In this document: positions 39,256-48,855 of the stretch, piece after piece
Numbering within the stretch: position 1 is the first letter of the stretch
How the letters are laid out: each line of letters begins with the position of its first letter
Origin: Corynebacterium faecale
GTDB lineage: Bacteria > Actinomycetota > Actinomycetes > Mycobacteriales > Mycobacteriaceae
DNA: 64,000 bases
NCBI RefSeq assembly: GCF_030408735.1
Contig: NZ_CP047204.1
Coordinates: 1,674,001 to 1,738,000 of the forward strand
Direction: 5' to 3'
The notes under the pieces: generated by a model
Databases searched by the model: none
What the model saw: only the letters and a program-made list of their open reading frames with translations
What the model was told of the DNA's origin: nothing
Position numbers and translations under genes: made by a program

Positions 39256-40053
39256 CTAGTCCTGCAGCCAACCCTCCACCGTGCCGGTGTTGTTATCAGC
39301 CCACCGACGAACAGCGGGGAGGATGTCGAGTCCGTCACGCTGGACATACAGATCCATTTCATTGACGTCCGCGGCGGTGAAGCGGATGCGTTGCAGCGCC
39401 ACCCGGGTGCGCTCGTCGCACTCGGCCCAGAAATCCTTGTGCGCGAGCAGGCAGGCCTCATCAGGTGCAGGGAATGCTCCCTTCGGATCAGCCAGCGGGC
39501 GCAGGTCGTGGGCCTCGTTGAGAAACATCGGCTGCCACAGCGGGGTCACGAAATTTTCGCGGGCTGCGATACGGGTGTTCACGGTGTCGATGACTTTATC
39601 GATATCCCCGGACGGCTGTGTCCATCCCAGTGCCTCAAGTCCGTAGGTTGTCAATAGCTCATTGCCCATGACGGTCAGGCCGGCGTAGGAGCCGGTCCCC
39701 TGCACGATGCGGGTGGTGAAGGTATCGGCGACCTCTTCACGAGCGAGATCCTCGAGCGAGGTGATCGACGCATCGACATAATCAGGCACCGCCCAGAAGA
39801 ACTTGGCGTCGCCATAGAGCGGGGCAACATTGATGACCTGCTCCTTGATACCTGCCCAGTACATGGCGTGCCCTCCAGGCAGCCAGGCATCAGCAAACAA
39901 CTGGTGCTCCCCACTGGCCAGTTTCGGATACATCTCCGGGTGCGGGCCCTCGTGGACCACAACGTCATGACCGAGGCGGAGCAACACCTCTTCGACAACG
40001 GCCGCGGCAACCTGATGGAAGGATTCGTTGATTCGTCCATAGTGGATCTTCAT
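39256..40053 (-). CDS. Orphan glycine-betaine-type (OpuAC) substrate-binding protein without signal peptide
   Basis: OpuAC-fold protein of 265 aa starting MKIHYGRINESFHQVAAAVVEEVL. Family segments include LFADAWLPGGHAMYWAG, ARENFVTPLWQPMFLNEAHDLRPL and the aromatic residues expected for a quaternary-amine cage. No signal peptide or lipobox is present, and no upstream start could supply one. No permease or ATPase gene adjoins it. It may be a cytoplasmic sensor or enzyme subunit, or a decayed transport component. Confidence 0.7.
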   Translation of the reverse strand: MKIHYGRINESFHQVAAAVVEEVLLRLGHDVVVHEGPHPEMYPKLASGEHQLFADAWLPGGHAMYWAGIKEQVINVAPLYGDAKFFWAVPDYVDASITSLEDLAREEVADTFTTRIVQGTGSYAGLTVMGNELLTTYGLEALGWTQPSGDIDKVIDTVNTRIAARENFVTPLWQPMFLNEAHDLRPLADPKGAFPAPDEACLLAHKDFWAECDERTRVALQRIRFTAADVNEMDLYVQRDGLDILPAVRRWADNNTGTVEGWLQD

Positions 40054-40206
40054 GGCGCTGGTGGTCCTTAATACTGAGTCGAGTACAAACGGGCTGCCGT
40101 CAGCTTAATAAGGTGCTCCGGGGAATTCCGGGAAATAGGTCACCGGGTGCGCGGGCCTCCCCCTCGGTGGTGGAGTTCCACACGCAGGGCAGTCAGCTGG
40201 CAGGCA

Positions 40207-41298
40207 CTAGTAGTCCCCGATGGTGCCTTCAGGAGGTTCCAGACCCAGATGACGCCAGGCGGCAGCGGTAGCCACCCGCCCACGACCGGTCCGGGCGATC
40301 ATCCCGGCGCGCACCAGGTAGGGTTCGCAGACCTCCTCCACCGTGGCGGGTTCTTCACCCACAGCGACGGCGAGGGTGTTCACTCCGACCGGTCCACCAC
40401 CGTGTCCGCGGATGAGGGCATCCAGCACAGCGCGGTCCAGGCGGTCCAGGCCCAGTTCATCAACGTCGAAGACGATGAGTGCTGCATTGGCGGCTCCCAG
40501 TGTGATGTGCCCGTCAGCGTGGACCTCAGCGAAGTCCCGTACCCGGCGGAGGAGTCGGTTGGCGATACGTGGGGTGCCACGGGATCGGGAGGCGATCTCC
40601 ACCGCGGCGTCGGCATCGATACCGACCTGAAGAATCTGCGCTGTGCGCTTGACTACCCGGGTAAGGTCATCGACGTCATAGAATTCCATCTGCGCTGTGA
40701 AACCGAAACGGTCACGCAGTGGTCCGGTGAGCATGCCGGAACGGGTGGTTGCCCCGACGAGGGTGAACGGTGGGATCTCCAGGGGGATGGAAGTGGCACC
40801 GGGGCCCTTGCCCACGATGACATCAATGCGGAAATCCTCCATCGCCATGTAGAGCATTTCCTCCGCGGGACGGGCGATGCGGTGGATCTCGTCGATGAAG
40901 AGCACATCGCCCTCCATGAGGTTGGACAGCATCGCTGCGAGGTCACCGGCACGTTCCAGCGCGGGTCCTGATGTCATACGCAGGCTGGTACCCAGTTCCT
41001 GCGCGATGATCATGGCCATGGTGGTTTTTCCCAGGCCGGGTGGGCCAGAGAGCAGCACATGGTCGGGGACCACCCCGCGTCTCTTGGCGCCGGTGAGAAC
41101 CAGGCTCAGCTGATCCCTCACCTTGGGCTGTCCGATGAACTCCGTGAGGGACTTCGGGCGGAGCGTGATTTCCGCCTGGACGTCCTCGGGTTGAACGTTG
41201 ACATCTATTCCGGCGTCCGGGTCACGTCCGGTTCCACCATTTCTCCTCGGGGGGATTCCCCCGGGGATCTCAAATTCGGTGCGTTCCACGTCGCCCAT
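40207..41298 (-). CDS. ruvB: Holliday junction branch-migration helicase RuvB
   Basis: AAA+ motor of the RuvAB complex, 363 aa. Walker A is [13 protein letters not shown], Walker [10 protein letters not shown], sensor 1 GATTRSGML, with the arginine finger region GPLRDRFG and the C-terminal winged helix ([20 protein letters not shown]). The acidic N-terminal extension (about 1-35) is typical of corynebacteria. It follows ruvA by 20 bp. Confidence 0.97.
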   Translation of the reverse strand: MGDVERTEFEIPGGIPPRRNGGTGRDPDAGIDVNVQPEDVQAEITLRPKSLTEFIGQPKVRDQLSLVLTGAKRRGVVPDHVLLSGPPGLGKTTMAMIIAQELGTSLRMTSGPALERAGDLAAMLSNLMEGDVLFIDEIHRIARPAEEMLYMAMEDFRIDVIVGKGPGATSIPLEIPPFTLVGATTRSGMLTGPLRDRFGFTAQMEFYDVDDLTRVVKRTAQILQVGIDADAAVEIASRSRGTPRIANRLLRRVRDFAEVHADGHITLGAANAALIVFDVDELGLDRLDRAVLDALIRGHGGGPVGVNTLAVAVGEEPATVEEVCEPYLVRAGMIARTGRGRVATAAAWRHLGLEPPEGTIGDY

Positions 41299-41318
41299 TC
41301 GGATTCACCCCCACTTCC

Positions 41319-41933
41319 CTATTTTCCGCCAAGTTTAGCCAGGGCGGCCCGCAGCGCCGCCGAGGTATCCAGACCTGGGTCATCGGCGAGCACGGTGGCC
41401 ACTGCGTCATCAGCCTGTTTCTCTGTAAACCCGAGACCGGTGAGGGCCTGGGTCACCTGATCAACCACCACAACCGGCGCAGCACCCTGCCCGGTGGGTG
41501 TGGAGGTGTCCTCATCGACCACACCCGCGGTGTAGGCGGCCACTTTGTCCTTCAACTCCACGATGAGGCGCTCCGCCATGCGTTTGCCCACTCCCGGGAC
41601 TCTCTGAAGGGTTTTGGCATCCGATCCGGCGATAGCCTGGGCGATCTCCACCGGGCTGAGCACGGATTCGCATGCGAGTGCCAGACGTGGCCCCAGGCCG
41701 GTGACCGTCTGCAGGAGAGCGAACATCTCACGGGACTGATCATCGATGAAGCCGTAGAGCTTCATGGCATCTTCACGGACCACCATGGTGGTCAGCAGGA
41801 TGGCTTCTTCACCGCGTTGCAGGCGGGACAGGGTGTTGGGCGTGGTGGTCACCTCATAACCCACTCCCTGACATTCAATGACCACGGAACCCAGTCCGAT
41901 GCTGAGGACGGTGCCGCGCAATGAGGCGATCAT
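41319..41933 (-). CDS. ruvA: Holliday junction-binding protein RuvA
   Basis: Tetrameric junction-binding partner of RuvB, 204 aa. An N-terminal OB fold (MIASLRGTVLSIGLGSVVIECQG) is followed by helix-hairpin-helix motifs (LQTVTGLGPRLALACE, LQRVPGVGKRMAERLIVELKDK) and a C-terminal UBA-like domain that contacts RuvB. It lies between ruvC and ruvB. Confidence 0.96.
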   Translation of the reverse strand: MIASLRGTVLSIGLGSVVIECQGVGYEVTTTPNTLSRLQRGEEAILLTTMVVREDAMKLYGFIDDQSREMFALLQTVTGLGPRLALACESVLSPVEIAQAIAGSDAKTLQRVPGVGKRMAERLIVELKDKVAAYTAGVVDEDTSTPTGQGAAPVVVVDQVTQALTGLGFTEKQADDAVATVLADDPGLDTSAALRAALAKLGGK

Positions 41934-41995
41934 GATGATTCTCCTGATAGTTCCGGTGCTCTAAAAATTCACAATGGATAAAACGTCAAAGCTCA

Positions 41996-42670
41996 CTAGG
42001 CGGGATCAGCGCGGTCTGGTCGCTGAAACTGGCTGGGATGCCCGGCGCGCGCGGAGCTTTCCGCACCGTCAGCCACCGCAGTGTTTCTCGCATTGAGAGT
42101 GGATTTCGCTTTCCCCAGCTTGCCCTGGAACTGCCGGCGTCGGTGTTCCAGCTCGGTGGCGGTCATCCTGGTGCGCATCAACAGCGGAGCGCGCCAACAG
42201 TGGCATACCGCCAGGGCGAGTGCATCGGCGGCATCAGCTGGTTTCGGGGCTTCCGCCAGTCCGAGGATCCGGGTGATCATCACGGTCATCTGTTTCTTAT
42301 CTGCGCGGCCGTTACCGGAGATGGCCTTCTTCACCTCACTGGGTGTGTACATGTGCACGGGAAGTCCACGCTCAGCGGCCGCCAGGATGAGCACGCCGAC
42401 GGCATGGGCGGTGTTCATCACGGTGGAGACATTGCCTCGCTCGAAGATACGCTCAATGGCGATCACATCGGGGGTGTAATCATCCATCCACTCACCCACC
42501 GCCTGACTCAGCCGGAGGAGCCGATCGGCGAGTTCCGCATCGGAGGGGGTACGGACAACGCCCACGGACACCGGGTAGACGGTGCGGCCGGCACCAGCCT
42601 GCACCACGGACAGACCACAACGGGTCAGGCCGGGGTCAATGCCCATCACCCTCAGACCCTCATGATTCAT
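41996..42670 (-). CDS. ruvC: Crossover junction endodeoxyribonuclease RuvC
   Basis: Resolves Holliday junctions, 224 aa from the ATG at 42670 (MNHEGLRVMGIDPGLTRCG). The catalytic carboxylates are in GIDPGLTRCG, IAIERIFERGNVST and KPADAADALALAVCH. The tail after ~185 is a longer basic extension than in E. coli. It is first in ruvC-ruvA-ruvB, 62 bp before ruvA. Confidence 0.95.
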   Translation of the reverse strand: MNHEGLRVMGIDPGLTRCGLSVVQAGAGRTVYPVSVGVVRTPSDAELADRLLRLSQAVGEWMDDYTPDVIAIERIFERGNVSTVMNTAHAVGVLILAAAERGLPVHMYTPSEVKKAISGNGRADKKQMTVMITRILGLAEAPKPADAADALALAVCHCWRAPLLMRTRMTATELEHRRRQFQGKLGKAKSTLNARNTAVADGAESSARAGHPSQFQRPDRADPA

Positions 42671-42762
42671 GTGTGTACCTGTTCCCCAGTGGCGACCGGA
42701 TCTCACCCTCACTGGCGTGTCCGTGGTGGATAACTATCACCTATTTTTAGCACACAATTGCG

Positions 42763-42800
42763 ATCGCCCCGCCATCCACTGTGGTGAATGACGGGGCGAT
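42763..42800 (-). terminator. Stem-loop after yebC
   Basis: ATCGCCCCG (42763-42771) pairs with CGGGGCGAT (42792-42800). On the minus strand it lies 21 bp after the yebC stop. The tail lacks a T-run, so termination strength is uncertain. Confidence 0.5.
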
Positions 42801-42821
42801 GGTGGGCGTGCTGGTTTCTAA

Positions 42822-43577
42822 CTAGTCGTTTTCCAGCTCTGCGAGGACCTCATCGCTGAGATCGACGTTGGTGTAGACGTTCTGCACATCGTCGGACTCT
42901 TCAAGTGCATCCACGAGACGGAAGATCTTGCGTGCACCTTCCGCATCCAGTGGAACTTCGACGGAGGCACGGAAGTCGGAGTCCGAGTCCTCGACCTCAA
43001 TGCCGGCGTCGGCAAGCGCTGCTTTGACGTCCTCCAGGTCGGTCGGTTCACAGGTGATCTCGAAGAGTTCGCCCAGGTCGTGGACCTCTTCCGCACCGGC
43101 TTCCAGGACGGCCATGAGCACATCATCCTCGGTCAGCTCGCCCTTTTGTACGTGGACGATGCCGGTGCGGGTGAACATGTAGGACACGGAACCGGTCTCA
43201 CCCAGGTTGCCGCCATTCTTGGACATGGCGGTACGCACCTCGGTGGCTGCGCGGTTGCGGTTGTCAGTGAGGCACTCGATGAGGACTGCGACACCATTGG
43301 GACCGTAACCCTCGTACATGATGGGAACCCAGTCCGAGCCACCGGCCTCTTCACCGGATCCACGCTTGCGTGCACGTTCGATGTTGTCATTGGGCACGGA
43401 GGCTTTCTTGGCCTTTTTGATCATGTCATCGAGGGTCGGGTTGGCGGAAGGATCCCCGCCACCCATGCGTGCGGCAACCTCAATGTTTTTAACCAGCTTG
43501 GCAAACTCCTTGCCACGCTTGGCATCGTTCGCGGCCTTCTTATGCTTGGTAGTCGCCCATTTGGAGTGGCCAGCCAT
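42822..43577 (-). CDS. yebC: YebC/PmpR-family transcriptional or translational regulator
   Basis: TACO1/YebC family protein of 251 aa, starting [25 protein letters not shown]. The family has been linked both to DNA-binding regulation (including ruv genes) and, more recently, to relief of ribosome stalling. Conserved segments [24 protein letters not shown] and [21 protein letters not shown] are intact. It stands upstream of ruvC as in mycobacteria. Confidence 0.95.
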   Translation of the reverse strand: MAGHSKWATTKHKKAANDAKRGKEFAKLVKNIEVAARMGGGDPSANPTLDDMIKKAKKASVPNDNIERARKRGSGEEAGGSDWVPIMYEGYGPNGVAVLIECLTDNRNRAATEVRTAMSKNGGNLGETGSVSYMFTRTGIVHVQKGELTEDDVLMAVLEAGAEEVHDLGELFEITCEPTDLEDVKAALADAGIEVEDSDSDFRASVEVPLDAEGARKIFRLVDALEESDDVQNVYTNVDLSDEVLAELEND

Positions 43578-43814
43578 AAGCTCCCTTTCGTCATTCGTCC
43601 CCCCTTATCATTGTCCGCGGCAGGTGACGCACCCAGCTCAAACCCACACAAAGGTGAGGAGCGGGTGCCACGTTGAACAGTCACATCGGACAATGGGGGG
43701 TGGTAGTTGGAACCCCTTCGATTATACGCATCCGTCAAGGAGGCCGATGCGTATCCCCCACCGATACCTGTCAAGGTACCGGTTCCCGGTGTGGTGCTTG
43801 ACGACGAAAAGCGT

Positions 43815-44651
43815 CTACTCCCCTTCTTCCCGCAGGGTCCTGGTCAGTCCCTCCTGATTGACAATGGCCACGAGATCCCCCTGCTGATTGAACAGTCGCC
43901 CGTGTGTCAACGCCCTGCCACCCGAGGCCGATGGTGACCGCTGATCATAGAGCAACCAGTCATCAGCACGGAACGGCCGGAGGAACCACATGGCGTGGTC
44001 CAGGGAGGCCATTTGCACCCGGGCGCCCGGATGTGGCGTCAGAGCTCCCGGCAGCAGGGTCATATCCGACATATAAGCAAGGGTGCACACATGGAAGGTC
44101 GGATCATCAGGCAGTTCCGCCTTCGAACGGAACCAGACGGCCTGTTCCGTCGCGGTATAGGGATTGTGCTCGAAGGCGTCTTGTGGCACGACGCGGATGT
44201 CCCAGTCAGACCATTCATCCAGCAGCCTGCGGGCATGGGCCGGCTTGACCTCCGGGGCGATATCATCCGGGCCGGGGATGTCACGCATGATGTCAGCGTG
44301 TTCGATGCCTTCCTCACCACGGATGTGGAAACTTGCCTGCATGCTGAAGATGACGTCGCCGTCCTGAATGGCCTTGACCATCCGGGAGCAGAAACTCCGA
44401 CCGTCCCGGATCCGGTCAACGAGGAAGGTCGTGGGCCTGTCGGATTTCCCTCCCTTGAGAAAATATCCGTGGAGCGAATGCACAGCAAAGTCATCGCTGA
44501 CGGTACGTGTGGCAGCCACCAGCGCCTGCGCCGCCACCTGTCCACCGAAGGTACGCGAGAGCGCGGACTTCACTACTGGGCCCCGGTAGATATCCCGGTC
44601 GATCTCCTCAAGTCCGAGGATGTACTCGATTGACTTCAACGTCTTCTTCAC
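43815..44651 (-). CDS. tesB: Acyl-CoA thioesterase II (TesB)
   Basis: Double hot-dog thioesterase of 278 aa that hydrolyses acyl-CoA. Seen are the N-terminal hot-dog (FGGQVAAQALVAATRTV, VHSLHGYFLKGG, DGRSFCSRMVKAIQDG) and the C-terminal catalytic-type segments (YMSDMTLLPGAL, SLDHAMWFLRPFRADDWLLYDQ). In M. tuberculosis the homologue lies between pdxS and pdxT; here pdxT is missing and yebC follows after 237 bp. Confidence 0.92.
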   Translation of the reverse strand: MKKTLKSIEYILGLEEIDRDIYRGPVVKSALSRTFGGQVAAQALVAATRTVSDDFAVHSLHGYFLKGGKSDRPTTFLVDRIRDGRSFCSRMVKAIQDGDVIFSMQASFHIRGEEGIEHADIMRDIPGPDDIAPEVKPAHARRLLDEWSDWDIRVVPQDAFEHNPYTATEQAVWFRSKAELPDDPTFHVCTLAYMSDMTLLPGALTPHPGARVQMASLDHAMWFLRPFRADDWLLYDQRSPSASGGRALTHGRLFNQQGDLVAIVNQEGLTRTLREEGE

Positions 44652-44740
44652 TTTCTATCGCTTCTGCTGACACCGTGATGAGATTACTCACAGACCCCTA
44701 GTATGCAAGATTGTCCGGGTGGTCGGTTACGGTTGATGCC

Positions 44741-45217
44741 ATGTCGCCTAAAATTCTGCACCGTGCCGCAGCCTGGCTCGAAATGTTCACGTGGACTTTC
44801 CTCATCATCGGAATGATTCTCAAGTACAGCGGGACCACCGAGGCAGTGGTCCCCATCGCCGGCGGTGTCCACGGATTCGGTTTCCTCTGTTTCGTCGCCA
44901 TGACCATCACGGTGTGGGTGAACAACCGGTGGACTTTCGCTCAGGGTATTGCCGGACTGGTGGTCTCGGTGATCCCCTGGGCCGCACTACCCTTCACCCT
45001 GTGGGCTGATAAGAAGGGCCTCCTGGATCAGGGGTGGCGCTTCACCACCCCGGAGGAGCAGCCCACGAACCTGGCGGACAAGATCCTGGCCCAGCTGGTG
45101 CGCCATCCGGTGCGGTCCATCCTCATCATCCTGGTCCTCATCGCCATCGTGTTCACCATTCTGATCACTGTGGGCCAGCCCTATGATCCCGATGCACTCG
45201 TGGATTCAGTGAACTAG
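44741..45217 (+). CDS. DUF3817-like integral membrane protein
   Basis: Small membrane protein, 158 aa from the ATG at 44741 (MSPKILHRAAAWLEMFTWTFLI), with about four hydrophobic helices (near 12-30, 38-58, 66-88 and 125-145). The DUF3817 pattern is seen in GMILKYSGTTEAVVPIAGGVHGFGF. TACGGT lies seven bases before the ATG, which could make it leaderless and supports this start over the longer frame from 44711. Divergent from tesB. Function unknown. Confidence 0.75.
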   Translation: MSPKILHRAAAWLEMFTWTFLIIGMILKYSGTTEAVVPIAGGVHGFGFLCFVAMTITVWVNNRWTFAQGIAGLVVSVIPWAALPFTLWADKKGLLDQGWRFTTPEEQPTNLADKILAQLVRHPVRSILIILVLIAIVFTILITVGQPYDPDALVDSVN

Positions 45218-45233
45218 CTCCAAAAATGAAGCG

Positions 45234-45283
45234 TGCCCTGCCGGATCATCATGGATCCCGCAGGGCAGTTCTATTTTTCTGTT
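45234..45283. terminator. Bidirectional terminator between DUF3817 gene and pdxS
   Basis: TGCCCTGCcGGATC pairs with GATCCcGCAGGGCA (one mismatch, 45234-45267). The plus strand continues TTCTATTTTTCTGTTTT and the minus strand has TTTTTGG shortly after the stem, so it can serve both convergent genes. Confidence 0.75.
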
Positions 45284-46177
45284 TTACCAGCCGCGCTCGG
45301 ACAGACGGTGGGACACGGGAAGGTCATCCACGTTGATGCCCACCATGGCCTCGCCCAGTCCACGGGAAACCCGGGCGATGGTGTCCGGATCAGTGTAGTT
45401 CTGGGTCGCCTCGACCACGGCGCGGGCGCGCTGCTCCGGGTTTCCTGACTTGAAGATGCCGGAACCGACGAACACGCCATCAGCTCCCAGCTGCATCATC
45501 ATGGCGGCGTCTGCGGGGGTCGCAATGCCACCGGCGGTGAACAGCGGAACAGGCAACTTACCCTCGCGGGCCACGCTGACCACGAGCTCATAGGGAGCCT
45601 GCAGCTCCTTGGCGGCCACGAACAGTTCATCCTCAGCCATGGACTTCAGACGGTTGATCTCCGCGCGGATGGTGCGCATGTGGGTCACAGCGTTGGAGAC
45701 ATCTCCAGTGCCGGCCTCACCCTTGGAGCGAATCATGCAGGCACCCTCGTTGATGCGGCGCAGAGCCTCGCCCAGGTTGGTGGCACCACAGACGAAGGGC
45801 ACCTCGAAAGCGAACTTGTCGATGTGGTTGGTGTAATCGGCGGGGGTCAGAACCTCAGACTCATCAATGAAATCAACACCGAGGGACTGAAGAACCTGTG
45901 CCTCCACGAAATGGCCGATGCGGGCCTTGGCCATCACGGGAATGCTGACGGCCTCGATGATGCCATCGATCATGTCAGGGTCGGACATGCGGGATACCCC
46001 ACCCTGGGCACGGATATCAGCTGGGACGCGCTCAAGCGCCATGACCGCGGTGGCGCCGGAGGCCTCTGCGATACGTGCCTGCTCGGCATTGACGACATCC
46101 ATGATCACGCCGCCCTTGAAACGGTCGGCGAAGCCGGCCTTCACACGTGGGTTGGCGTTGGTTGTTGGTGCGGACAC
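45284..46177 (-). CDS. pdxS: Pyridoxal 5'-phosphate synthase subunit PdxS
   Basis: PLP synthase lyase subunit of 297 aa. It joins ribose-5-phosphate, glyceraldehyde-3-phosphate and ammonia; the ammonia normally comes from the PdxT glutaminase. The active-site lysines are in [20 protein letters not shown] and [15 protein letters not shown], with the phosphate loop in [17 protein letters not shown] and [15 protein letters not shown]. No pdxT is found in this window. The upstream 120 bp to the LemA-like gene should hold its promoter. Confidence 0.97.
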   Translation of the reverse strand: MSAPTTNANPRVKAGFADRFKGGVIMDVVNAEQARIAEASGATAVMALERVPADIRAQGGVSRMSDPDMIDGIIEAVSIPVMAKARIGHFVEAQVLQSLGVDFIDESEVLTPADYTNHIDKFAFEVPFVCGATNLGEALRRINEGACMIRSKGEAGTGDVSNAVTHMRTIRAEINRLKSMAEDELFVAAKELQAPYELVVSVAREGKLPVPLFTAGGIATPADAAMMMQLGADGVFVGSGIFKSGNPEQRARAVVEATQNYTDPDTIARVSRGLGEAMVGINVDDLPVSHRLSERGW

Positions 46178-46298
46178 GATGGTTCACAGCCTCCTGGGTT
46201 GATGAAGTTTTTAGATGCTAAACAAAACAATGGTAATCAATGCTGTGGCACATCCAACAAGCACCCCCCTGTTTAATTTCACACACATCTAAGTCACA

Positions 46299-46766
46299 TC
46301 ATTCAACGATGTCGGTGTCCACCAGTTCGAAATACTCAGGCAGGGGTGCCCGCCCGCCCAGACGTAGAGAGCGGATCAGGAACCGCGTGCGCAGATCACG
46401 GGTATCGGTCACTGCCTCGTTGTAGAAACGGTGTGCCAGCTCGACTCGGGCGGCCGCGTCGATCAGTGCCTCCGGTACCGGTGCCGGTTGCGAGATGATC
46501 ACCTCGGAGATACGTCGTTCGGCCCGGGCCCGGTCCTCGAAACGTGAATAGATCAGCGGAATGGCCTCTGCACGACGCGCCGCATCCACGGCTCCCGGGA
46601 TGAGGGCACCCACGAGTGCCGCACGGCGGTCCAGGGCCGCCCCCAGGGACTGGCGGGCGGAGTCCGTGCGGATGTGCAGGCGGTTGAGTCTTTGGGCGGT
46701 GCTGTATGCCCACAGCATCACGGCGGTCACCAGTACCGCGATGAGCAGATACAGGGCTGTCACCAT
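46299..46766 (-). CDS. LemA-like single-pass membrane protein
   Basis: A 155-aa protein with an N-terminal membrane segment (VTALYLLIAVLVTAVMLWAYS) and a long helical domain. Two stretches recall LemA: RQSLGAALDRRAALVGALIPG and, near the C-terminus, AHRFYNEAVTDTRDLRTRF...LPEYFELV, which resembles the LemA RFYN-EAV ... YFE ending. The match is by eye only. Its start overlaps the pimA stop by seven bases, so it is the last gene of the PIM operon. Role unknown; perhaps envelope-related. Confidence 0.6.
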   Translation of the reverse strand: MVTALYLLIAVLVTAVMLWAYSTAQRLNRLHIRTDSARQSLGAALDRRAALVGALIPGAVDAARRAEAIPLIYSRFEDRARAERRISEVIISQPAPVPEALIDAAARVELAHRFYNEAVTDTRDLRTRFLIRSLRLGGRAPLPEYFELVDTDIVE

Positions 46767-47848
46767 CGCAGCCCCACCCTGTCCCCGCCCGCCACGGTCT
46801 CATAGACCGCCAGGATCCGTGCCGCCACTGTTGACCAGTCGTAGTGGCGTGCGCGCCGCACGCCAGCGTCAATGAGTGCGTGGCGGGCGGCCGGGGCGTC
46901 GATAAGCATGTGTAGTTTTTCAGCCAGGTCGCGATCTGAACCGGTCCTGAACAACAGGCCGGCGGGGGCGGAGGATTCCGAGTCCGTGACCAGAGAAAAA
47001 GCCTCCAGATCGCTGGCCACCACGGCGCAGCCCGCGGCCATGGCCTCCACGAGAACGATGCCGAAGCTCTCGCCCCCGGTGTTGGGAGCCACGTAGATGT
47101 CGGCCCGGCCGAGAATCTCTGCCTTTTCCCGGTCGCTGACACGTCCGACAAAGTTGATTCCGGGGATGTCCCGCTTCGTGCCGCCACCGATGACGGTGCA
47201 CCGGATATCCCGGTCAAGGCGCGCCAGGGCGCGCAGGAGAATATCCAACCCCTTGCGGGATTCATCGAGTCGCCCCAGGAAAACGATCTCCACCGGATCA
47301 CCACCGGGTTGGCGCGCGGCAGCGAATACCGAGGTGTCCACCCCGTTGGGGATCAGTACCGGATCACCGCCCATCTGCTCAACCTGCCAGCGTCGGGCCA
47401 TTTCCGAGACAGCGATACCCGCGCGGATCTTCTCTAATTGAGGTTTGAGAAACGGAAGCGCCGCATGCAGGATCTTCGACCCGCTACTTGAGGCGTGATA
47501 CGTGGCCACGATCGGCCCCTCCGCCAGATAGAGAGCGGCCATGGAGAAACTCGGGGAATTCGGCTCGTGAATATGGAGAATATCGAAATCACCGTCCCGG
47601 ATGAACCGGCGCACAATACTAAACATCCGTGGGCCGAAGCTGAGCCTGGCCACAGAGCCGTTGTAGGGGATCGGGAAACTACGGCCACCCCGGACCACAA
47701 AGTCCGGCAAGTTTGTGCCTGCGCTGGAGGGCCCCAACACCTGCACCACATGACCCTGGCTGATCAGGGCCCGCGCCAGGTCAAGGATGTGCGCTTGAAC
47801 ACCGCCTGGTTCATCGAAAGAATAGGGACAGACGATTCCGATCCGCAT
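46760..47848 (-). CDS. pimA: Phosphatidylinositol alpha-mannosyltransferase PimA
   Basis: GT4 glycosyltransferase (362 aa) that adds the first mannose from GDP-mannose to phosphatidylinositol, starting PIM, LM and LAM synthesis on the inner membrane face. The start MRIGIVCPYSFDEPGGVQAHILDL carries the PI-binding Gly loop; LIPNGVDTSVF and the EX7E motif in GGESFGIVLVEAMAAGC mark the donor site. It begins two bases after the patA stop and matches Rv2610c in position. Confidence 0.93.
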   Translation of the reverse strand: MRIGIVCPYSFDEPGGVQAHILDLARALISQGHVVQVLGPSSAGTNLPDFVVRGGRSFPIPYNGSVARLSFGPRMFSIVRRFIRDGDFDILHIHEPNSPSFSMAALYLAEGPIVATYHASSSGSKILHAALPFLKPQLEKIRAGIAVSEMARRWQVEQMGGDPVLIPNGVDTSVFAAARQPGGDPVEIVFLGRLDESRKGLDILLRALARLDRDIRCTVIGGGTKRDIPGINFVGRVSDREKAEILGRADIYVAPNTGGESFGIVLVEAMAAGCAVVASDLEAFSLVTDSESSAPAGLLFRTGSDRDLAEKLHMLIDAPAARHALIDAGVRRARHYDWSTVAARILAVYETVAGGDRVGLRW

Positions 47849-47850
47849 GG

Positions 47851-48804
47851 CTACCCCTCCCGCCCCGGGGCGTTGGGGCCACGGTCCGGATCAAGGTCAC
47901 TGAACCAGAGCGGCTGCAGCATATGCCAGTCCGCCGGGTGAGCCGCGATATTCGCAGCGAAGAGATCAGCTATCCGCTGGACGGTGTCGGGGAGATTGTC
48001 CACCTCCACCTCATCGGAGACACTCAGCCCCCACCCGGGACCGTCGAACCAGGAATGCACCACATGCAGGGACGCGCCGGTATCCAGGGCAAGGCGTGCG
48101 GGGCCCGCGGGCATGGAAGTCTCCTCGCCGAAGAACTGCGTACGCACACCGGTCTGGCGCAGGTCGCGCTCCCCCATCAGACACACCACACCGCCGCGCA
48201 TGAGAACCTGCTTGAGGCGATCATAGGGAGGAGCCTCACCACCGGTCAGTGGAATCACGTCAAAACCGAGGGATTCACGGAACTCCACGAAGGCGTTGAA
48301 CAGAGCCTCCGGTTCCAACCGTTCCGCCACGGTGGTGAACCCACCGTTATGCCCCACCAGGAAAGTTCCGGCCATGTCCCAGTTACCGGTATGCGGCAGC
48401 GTGAGAATAACTCCGCGCCCACTGCGGATCGCCCTGTCAAGCTGATCCTGCCCCACCAGGCCCGCCTTCAATACTGCCTGCAGTCCGGGATCCCGGGCTA
48501 TCGACGGCAGACGAAACGCCTCCAACCAATAACGGGCATAACTCCGAGTGGCATCACGGACCAGTTGATCGGTGACATTGTCGTCGCCGACCACGCGGGC
48601 CAGATTGGCGCGCAGCTGCGACATGCCGCTGCCCTTCCCACTGGCCAGGTCCGCACCTGCGTTGAACAGCCACCTTGCCACCGGGAGCGGAAGGAGGCGG
48701 ACCACACGCCAGCCCATGAGATATCCCAGCGCCGACAGGTTCTCCCCACGTCGCTGTTGTCCGCCACTGCGGGTCAGATCACGGAGTATCTCACGGATGC
48801 TCAT
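47851..48804 (-). CDS. patA: Phosphatidylinositol mannoside acyltransferase
   Basis: LpxL/HtrB-like membrane-associated acyltransferase of 317 aa, placed as Rv2611c (PatA), which acylates the first mannose of PIMs. The HX4D motif is LPHTGNWDMAG; CLMGERDLRQTGV and MPAGPARLALDTGA follow. The N-terminus (RVVRLLPLPVARWLFNAGAD) is the usual interfacial helix. It lies between pgsA1 (51 bp) and pimA (2 bp). Confidence 0.9.
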   Translation of the reverse strand: MSIREILRDLTRSGGQQRRGENLSALGYLMGWRVVRLLPLPVARWLFNAGADLASGKGSGMSQLRANLARVVGDDNVTDQLVRDATRSYARYWLEAFRLPSIARDPGLQAVLKAGLVGQDQLDRAIRSGRGVILTLPHTGNWDMAGTFLVGHNGGFTTVAERLEPEALFNAFVEFRESLGFDVIPLTGGEAPPYDRLKQVLMRGGVVCLMGERDLRQTGVRTQFFGEETSMPAGPARLALDTGASLHVVHSWFDGPGWGLSVSDEVEVDNLPDTVQRIADLFAANIAAHPADWHMLQPLWFSDLDPDRGPNAPGREG

Positions 48805-48855
48805 CGGGGAACGGTCCTCTCAGTGGGGTGGGCGGGGTTCAAGGTGGGTGGGAGA

